Assembly: GCF_018332715.1 (NCBI RefSeq) | Contig: NZ_BOQP01000052.1 | Location: 124,001-188,000, forward strand | DNA: 64,000 nucleotides | Direction: 5' to 3' | Source: Winogradskya consettensis | GTDB taxonomy: Bacteria > Actinomycetota > Actinomycetes > Mycobacteriales > Micromonosporaceae | Part shown: positions 59,824 through 64,000 of the stretch, in pieces | Layout of the letters: every line of letters starts with the position of its first letter | Position numbering within the stretch: position 1 is the first letter of the stretch | Notes under the pieces: model-generated | The model's database searches: none | What the model saw: only the letters and a program-made list of their open reading frames with translations | Told to the model about the DNA's origin: nothing | Program-made: the position numbers and the translations under genes

Positions 59824-60246
59824 TTAGAGCTTCTTCACCCAGCGGGACCATTCCGGTTGCTGGTGGTAACCGTTGGCGGCCCAGATGCCGTGGGCGGCCG
59901 CGTTGTCGTCGAGGACCATGGCGTCGGCGCGGCTGCCACCCAGATCACGGAACCGCTGCTCGGCCGCGGCGATGAGCGCGCGGCCGATGCCCGCCCTGCG
60001 ACGCGACGGGTCCACGGCGAGCCGGTAGAGGTGACAGCGCCAGCCGTCCCAGCCCGCGATGACCGTCCCGACGATGGTGTGATCTTCGACGGCAAGGATC
60101 AACGCCTCCGGGTCACGCTGGTGGATTGCCGCAAGCGCCGCGGGGGTGTCGGGCGGGCGGCTGTCGTTCTCGGCAGCCTCCCGCCAGAACGTCAGGACGG
60201 CGGGCAACTCGCCCATTTCGGCTGGTCGTAGCTTCAGATCCCGCAC
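59824..60246 (-). CDS. GNAT-family N-acetyltransferase
   Basis: The protein is 140 residues from the GTG at 60246 (RDLKLRPAEMGELPAVLTFW); the longer frame upstream lacks family similarity. The acetyl-CoA-binding motif A is LAVDPSRRRAGIGRALIAAA, with conserved R-x-x-G-x-G/A. The C-terminus (VLDDNAAAHGIWAANGYHQ) is typical of small GNATs. The substrate is unknown. It is convergent with the HelD-type gene, stops adjoining. Confidence 0.92.
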   Translation of the reverse strand: MRDLKLRPAEMGELPAVLTFWREAAENDSRPPDTPAALAAIHQRDPEALILAVEDHTIVGTVIAGWDGWRCHLYRLAVDPSRRRAGIGRALIAAAEQRFRDLGGSRADAMVLDDNAAAHGIWAANGYHQQPEWSRWVKKL

Positions 60247-60395
60247 AGGGAATGATCTTAGGCTTGGGGTGTACAGATCGGCGGTTCGGTTTAACTTCCG
60301 ACTGAGCCGCCCTCGGGCTCGCATCGTGGTGCGACGATCTACCCGTTCACCCCCGCATGCCGGGAGGAGCCCCGTATGCCTGAAGGAGCGAGGTT

Positions 60396-61145
60396 ATGAC
60401 CCAACCGATGCCCGGGGTCCCGAACTGGGTTGATCTGGGCACCTCCGACCTCGGCGACGCGATCCGGTTCTACACGCAGCTCTTCGGCTGGGAGGCCGAG
60501 ATCTCCGGCGAGGAGTACGGCGGCTACACCACGTTCTACCTTGACGGACGGGCCACCGCGGGAGCCGGGCCGCTGTTCGGTGAGGGACAGCAGACGGCGT
60601 GGAGCACGTACATAGCCACGGACGACGCCGACTCGGTCGCGCTGCGGGTCGAGGCGGCCGGCGGCAAGGTCCTGGTGCCACCGTTCGACGTGATGTACCA
60701 GGGCAGGATGGCGGCGTTCCTCGACCAGTCCGGGGCACCGTTCAGCGTGTGGCAGTCCGGCACCATGAAGGGCGCCGACGTCTTCGACCTCCCGGGCGCG
60801 CTGACCTGGAACGAGCTGATCACCCGGGACGTGGAGGGCTCGGCCGCGTTCTACGGCGAGGTCTTCGGCTGGGTCGCCCGCGAGAGCAACGCCGGCGACT
60901 ACATCGTGTGGGAGCACCGCGGCCAGACGATCGCGGGCCTGCAGCCGATGGACCACGCGTGGCCGCACGACCTTCCGCCACACTGGATGATCTCGTTCGC
61001 GGTCATCGACTGCGACGACTCGGCGGGCTACGCCCAGTCGCTGGGCGGACGTCTCGTCACGCCACCCGTGGACCTGCCCATCGGGCGCTACTCGATGATT
61101 CAGGACCCGCAGGGCGGCATGTTCTCGATCCTCCAGGCGGGCTGA
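60396..61145 (+). CDS. Two-domain VOC (glyoxalase/dioxygenase-like) protein
   Basis: The protein has 249 residues with two vicinal-oxygen-chelate modules. The first (10-120) opens VPNWVDLGTSDLGDAIRFYT and ends APFSVWQ; the second (130-248) opens LTWNELITRDVEGSAAFYGE and ends GGMFSILQ. Paired modules of this type are common in actinomycetes (hydroxylase-like CFP32 relatives). Metal ligands are not the glyoxalase I set and the reaction is unknown. It precedes the convergent TetR gene by 5 bp, and the ribosome site GGAGCGAGGTT is upstream. Confidence 0.9.
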   Translation: MTQPMPGVPNWVDLGTSDLGDAIRFYTQLFGWEAEISGEEYGGYTTFYLDGRATAGAGPLFGEGQQTAWSTYIATDDADSVALRVEAAGGKVLVPPFDVMYQGRMAAFLDQSGAPFSVWQSGTMKGADVFDLPGALTWNELITRDVEGSAAFYGEVFGWVARESNAGDYIVWEHRGQTIAGLQPMDHAWPHDLPPHWMISFAVIDCDDSAGYAQSLGGRLVTPPVDLPIGRYSMIQDPQGGMFSILQAG

Positions 61146-61150
61146 CGCCC

Positions 61151-61717
61151 CTATCTCGGCAGGCTCGCCGTGACCATGTCGATCAGCTGGTCGTAGCTGA
61201 CGTCGATGTTCTCGGCCATCCCGAAGCCGCCGCCCGATTGCAGCGCAGCGAAGCCGTGCACCGCGGCCCTGAGCCGCCGCATCGCATGGACGGCCTGGGA
61301 CTCGTCGAGTCCGTAGCCGCGCAGTACGGAGATGAAGACCTGCAGGAATTCCATGGCCGCCTCGGCCACTTCCGACGATTCTGCGGGAGTGTGCAGCGGG
61401 TCCAGGGGCAGGAGCGCGTACCAGCCGGGGTGTGCCAGGACGAAGGCGCGGTATTCACGCATCAGGGCTGCGACGGCGTCGTCCCGGCTGAGACCGAGGG
61501 CTGCGGCGCTCGCGGTGTGCGTCATCTTGCGCATGATCCGCGTCGACATCAGGTCGCGCAGCACCGCGAGGCTGCCCACGTGCTTGTACAGCGACGGAGA
61601 GGCGACTCCCGCGCGCTCCGCGACCGCTGCCAGGCTCAGCGCGTCGAGCCCTTTCTCGTCGACCAGGGCGAGCGCCAGATCCACCACGGCGTCGCGGTTC
61701 AGGCCGGCCTTAGGCAC
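61151..61717 (-). CDS. TetR-family regulator
   Basis: The protein has 188 residues. The N-terminal helix-turn-helix (RDAVVDLALALVDEKGLDAL, then AVAERAGVASPSLYKHVGSL) is TetR type, and the C-terminal WHG-like/TetR_C_33 domain is recognisable (HGFAALQSGGGFGM). It is monocistronic, convergent with the VOC gene and has a palindrome in its own promoter (61726-61759), which suggests autorepression. The target and ligand are unknown. Confidence 0.93.
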   Translation of the reverse strand: MPKAGLNRDAVVDLALALVDEKGLDALSLAAVAERAGVASPSLYKHVGSLAVLRDLMSTRIMRKMTHTASAAALGLSRDDAVAALMREYRAFVLAHPGWYALLPLDPLHTPAESSEVAEAAMEFLQVFISVLRGYGLDESQAVHAMRRLRAAVHGFAALQSGGGFGMAENIDVSYDQLIDMVTASLPR

Positions 61718-61725
61718 GGAGGTGA

Positions 61726-61759
61726 CTACCTGTCATAGCCTTGAAGCTACGACAGGTAG
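61726..61759. promoter_or_regulatory. Palindromic operator upstream of the TetR gene
   Basis: CTACCTGTC-A-TAGC and GCTA-C-GACAGGTAG form 14-bp inverted arms with one mismatch around CTTGAA. The site lies 9-42 bp before the TetR start codon, as for autoregulated TetR genes. Confidence 0.7.
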
Positions 61760-61777
61760 CCATCCGCGTGCAACCTG

Positions 61778-63070
61778 TCAGCAGTACTGGGACTGCTTTC
61801 CGATCACCTTGTACGGGCAGTCGGCCGTCTCTGCCAACAGCAGCGCGGCTTCCTTGTTGCGGGTCGTCTCGCGGGTGATCACACTGCCCGGCGGGTAGAA
61901 GCCGCCGCCCGAGGAACTGGTCGGGTACATCTCGAAGGTGTAGGCGAAGATCTTGTGCGTACCCCAGAGATAGTCGAGCAGGTCACCGTCGGTGATGTAG
62001 AGAGCGCTGGACTGCTCCGGGGTGTAGTTGTTCGTCGCCGCCATCTGCCGGCCCAGCGTCGCGAACGTGTTGTTCTGATCGGCCGTCATGCCGGTCCCGG
62101 TGGGGGAATTGGTATACCCAAAAGGCCACAGGACCAGCTCTGAGTACGTGTGGAAGTCCATCGCCGCCTTGATCTGCTGGACACCGCCGACGACCCGACT
62201 GAGCACGAAGTCGCGCACCACCTTGGTCTCCGGGGCGGAGAACGCAGCCGTGCCGCGGTAGGTCTCCGACGAGGTGCTGCCCGAGGAACCACCGCAGCAG
62301 CCCCAGTTGTAGCCGTAGTTGCGGTTCAGGTCCGTCCCCACGTACGACGAACCGCTGTTGGGCTGCCGATTCTTCCGCCACGACCGGTAACTGCCCGTCG
62401 CGATGTCGTACTCCGCACCGTCCGGGTTGACCGACGGAATGATCCAGATCTCGCGACTGTCAACGACGCTCTTGACCCGGCTGTCGCTCGCATAGCTGCC
62501 CGTGTAGAGCTTCAGCAGGTAGAGGGCCATCTCCACCGTCAAATGCTCACGCGCATGATGATTCGCGTCGTAGAGGACCTCGGGCTCGCTCTCATCCGTC
62601 CCGACGTTGTCCGAGATCTTCACGGCCACGATGTCCCGGCCCTCGTACGTTTTACCCAGCACCCGCTTGCTGGCAATACTCGGATACTGCGCCACCACCG
62701 AGTTGACGTCGGCGATCATCTCCGCGTAGTTGTGGTAGGCCGCATCCCGGCTCGGGAAGTCCAGGATGGAAACGTCATCCACCTTCTGCACGGTGAAGCC
62801 GAGCGCCCGCAACGTCCGGACCTCACTGAGCGTGGCGGTCACTTCGACCACGGCGTGTTCGATACCGTCGATCGAAACACCGGTGCCGGCGATCAGGTTG
62901 CGCTGGTCGAGCGTCCGGACATCATAGATTTCGTACGCGGCCGAGCTGCCCGCCGTAGCGTTCGCGCCCGGGGTTGGCTGGGCCACCGCAGGCTCGGTGG
63001 TGGATGCTGCGATCAGGGCCAGACCGGCTGTAGCGGCGGCAACCAGACCGGTGACGCGTCGTCGTCTCAC
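61778..63070 (-). CDS. Secreted M14 zinc carboxypeptidase
   Basis: The protein has 430 residues. A signal peptide ends near PAVA-QP (about residue 30). After an activation-type prosegment comes the M14 domain. The zinc ligands are His172 and Glu175 in HHAREH, and His307 in [15 protein letters not shown]; the catalytic glutamate is Glu380 (FTFEMYP). [18 protein letters not shown] gives the substrate Arg/Asn residues and a Cys pair. It should trim C-terminal residues from peptides outside the cell, complementing the M6-like proteases at the other end of the window. It is longer than the pancreatic type only by its prosegment. Confidence 0.95.
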   Translation of the reverse strand: MRRRRVTGLVAAATAGLALIAASTTEPAVAQPTPGANATAGSSAAYEIYDVRTLDQRNLIAGTGVSIDGIEHAVVEVTATLSEVRTLRALGFTVQKVDDVSILDFPSRDAAYHNYAEMIADVNSVVAQYPSIASKRVLGKTYEGRDIVAVKISDNVGTDESEPEVLYDANHHAREHLTVEMALYLLKLYTGSYASDSRVKSVVDSREIWIIPSVNPDGAEYDIATGSYRSWRKNRQPNSGSSYVGTDLNRNYGYNWGCCGGSSGSTSSETYRGTAAFSAPETKVVRDFVLSRVVGGVQQIKAAMDFHTYSELVLWPFGYTNSPTGTGMTADQNNTFATLGRQMAATNNYTPEQSSALYITDGDLLDYLWGTHKIFAYTFEMYPTSSSGGGFYPPGSVITRETTRNKEAALLLAETADCPYKVIGKQSQYC

Positions 63071-63186
63071 GAACGACCTCCGGGGGTGTCAGAGGAGTTC
63101 CATCCCCGTCACCACACCATCACGCATCGACGTCTGCCAATATGCCAATCTGCCCCGTACCCCGGCGTGATGCCCCCACAGCCCAG

Positions 63187-63343
63187 CTCAGCTTGTGCGG
63201 CTCAGCTTGTGCGACTCGGGTTGCGCGGCTCGGGTTGCGCGATTCGGCGTCGGCCGGTCAGCTTTTACTGCCGGGCGTGGCCGTCAGCCGCTCAAGCTGT
63301 GGGGCTCGGCGTCAGCTGCTCAGCTTTTGCTACCGGGCGTGGC
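63187..63343. repeat. 14-bp array and 24-bp duplication of a gene end
   Basis: Four 14-bp units of the type CTCAGCTTGTGCGG lie at 63187-63242. Next to them a 24-bp segment at 63258-63281 repeats the end of the DUF4229-like gene (63320-63343) in the same orientation. On the minus strand both encode ATPGSKS-stop, differing only at two synonymous positions, 62 bp apart. Confidence 0.9.
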
Positions 63344-63727
63344 TTCATTCTTGCTGGCCGGCGCGTCTTCGAGAACGTCGACTGGAGCGGCTTCGACTCT
63401 GTCGGCCGGCGTGGCTTTGAGTTTGTCGGTTTTGTCGGCCGTTGGTGCTGGCTCGGCAGCGCGGTCGCCTGCGGCTGCGGCGGCTTCATCACCGGCGAGC
63501 GCGGCTCGCAAACGGTCCTTCTCCGCCGTGCGCCGCTCCGCGACCGTGCCGAGCTGCTCGGCCATCTCGTTGCGCCACTTGGCGAGCAGGAAGTACGAGA
63601 AAGCCGCCGACGCGAGCAGCGCGATCATCGCCTTGACCAGGAAATTCAGCGGCACCGGCGTGAGCAACCCGAACACCACGACGAACAGTCCGAGACGGCC
63701 GAGCGTGTACTTGACGGCGGGACTCAT
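63320..63727 (-). CDS. DUF4229-like membrane protein
   Basis: The protein is 135 residues from the ATG at 63727 (MSPAVKYTLGRLGLFVVVF). Two transmembrane helices (about 5-25 and 32-52) are joined by a short loop. They are followed by a cytoplasmic charged helix (KWRNEMAEQLGTVAERRTAE) and an Ala/Pro/Lys-rich tail. This is the arrangement of the actinobacterial DUF4229 family, of unknown function. The DNA encoding its last seven codons is duplicated downstream. Confidence 0.8.
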   Translation of the reverse strand: MSPAVKYTLGRLGLFVVVFGLLTPVPLNFLVKAMIALLASAAFSYFLLAKWRNEMAEQLGTVAERRTAEKDRLRAALAGDEAAAAAGDRAAEPAPTADKTDKLKATPADRVEAAPVDVLEDAPASKNEATPGSKS

Positions 63728-63739
63728 CACCAACTCCTG

Positions 63740-64000
63740 TCAGCCCACGCGGTGGCTCAACCACCGCAGGCCGTAGAACCAGACCACGCAGTAGACAACC
63801 GTCAGCCCGAGCGCCCCGACGCCACCGCTGACAAGGTTGGGAAAAATCGGCGCCGTGAGCCCGGCCAGCGTCATCCCGACCGCAACCCCGAACCCGGCCG
63901 CGAGCACCGCGACAATGATCCGGTAAGCCCCGAACCCCGCCGCCCGGAACTCCTCGGTGAACAGCCAGACGGGCAGCACAATCGCGATCCACCCGCTGGC
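63740..64000 (-). CDS. Membrane protein, partial (N-terminus off window)
   Basis: The frame is open to the right edge, so the start is not in the window; the visible part begins ASGWIAIVLPVWLFTEEF. About 86 codons are visible, with three hydrophobic segments (including IIVAVLAAGFGVAVGMTLAG and LGLTVVYCVVWFYGLRWL). It lies 12 bp upstream of the DUF4229-like gene on the same strand, so the two are likely cotranscribed. No family is recognised. Confidence 0.7.
   Translation of the reverse strand, partial: ASGWIAIVLPVWLFTEEFRAAGFGAYRIIVAVLAAGFGVAVGMTLAGLTAPIFPNLVSGGVGALGLTVVYCVVWFYGLRWLSHRVG

Overview
The window is high-GC actinobacterial DNA. Complete NADH dehydrogenase I genes, menaquinone genes of the futalosine route, WXG100/EccE type VII secretion parts, an LPXTG-type surface protein, GTG/TTG starts and dense ATGA-type overlaps point to a filamentous actinomycete, most likely Micromonosporaceae (Actinoplanes-like). 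That placement is an inference; no rRNA or tRNA gene is visible.

Layout. 0-10 kb: a degenerate Fic-domain protein, acetyl-CoA synthetase, a tandem pair of secreted immune-inhibitor-A-like metalloproteases with matching leaders, a small lipoprotein and an alpha/beta hydrolase lacking its nucleophile. 10-16.4 kb: a type VII secretion island with a small gene, a 988-residue two-SseB-domain protein, two WXG100 proteins and divergent eccE. 16.4-18.8 kb: mostly non-coding DNA full of short tandem arrays (units of 16, 17 and 19-20 bp) around one holin-like membrane protein. 18.8-23.5 kb: RarD permease, ECF sigma/anti-sigma pair, IclR regulator, a decayed MFS transporter gene and a polyprenyl diphosphate synthase. 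23.8-43.9 kb: all 14 nuo genes in order nuoA-N on the minus strand, preceded by a geranylgeranyl-reductase-family (menaquinone reductase) gene, menG and mqnC; mqnA lies further on at 54-55 kb. 44-48 kb: SNF2 helicase, a 33-residue repeat minigene and a SWIM protein in one coupled unit. 48-52.5 kb: secreted GH64 glucanase, a non-coding inverted-duplicated element with 29-bp hairpins at both ends, an aldo/keto reductase and a degenerate IMPase-like protein. 52.6-64 kb: LPVTG surface protein, mqnA, MFS exporter with its ArsR-type regulator, a HigBA-like module with a broken toxin, a HelD-type helicase, GNAT, VOC, TetR, an M14 carboxypeptidase, a DUF4229-like protein and a partial membrane protein.

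Functional links. The nuo genes, the side-chain synthase, MqnA, MqnC, MenG and the MenJ-like reductase form most of a menaquinone-based respiratory chain. A Rex-like operator just upstream of the reductase/nuo block would tie it to the NADH/NAD+ ratio. Secreted enzymes (two M6-like proteases, M14 carboxypeptidase, GH64 glucanase) suit a saprophyte.

The most unusual signals are structural. An intergenic inverted duplication at about 49.75-50.72 kb carries hairpins whose sequence differences are compensated in both arms. Short tandem duplications sit repeatedly at the 3' ends of genes, in three cases copying the stop-codon region. A translated 11-residue-repeat minigene links the helicase and SWIM genes. 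Several proteins keep their family fold motifs but have lost catalytic residues.
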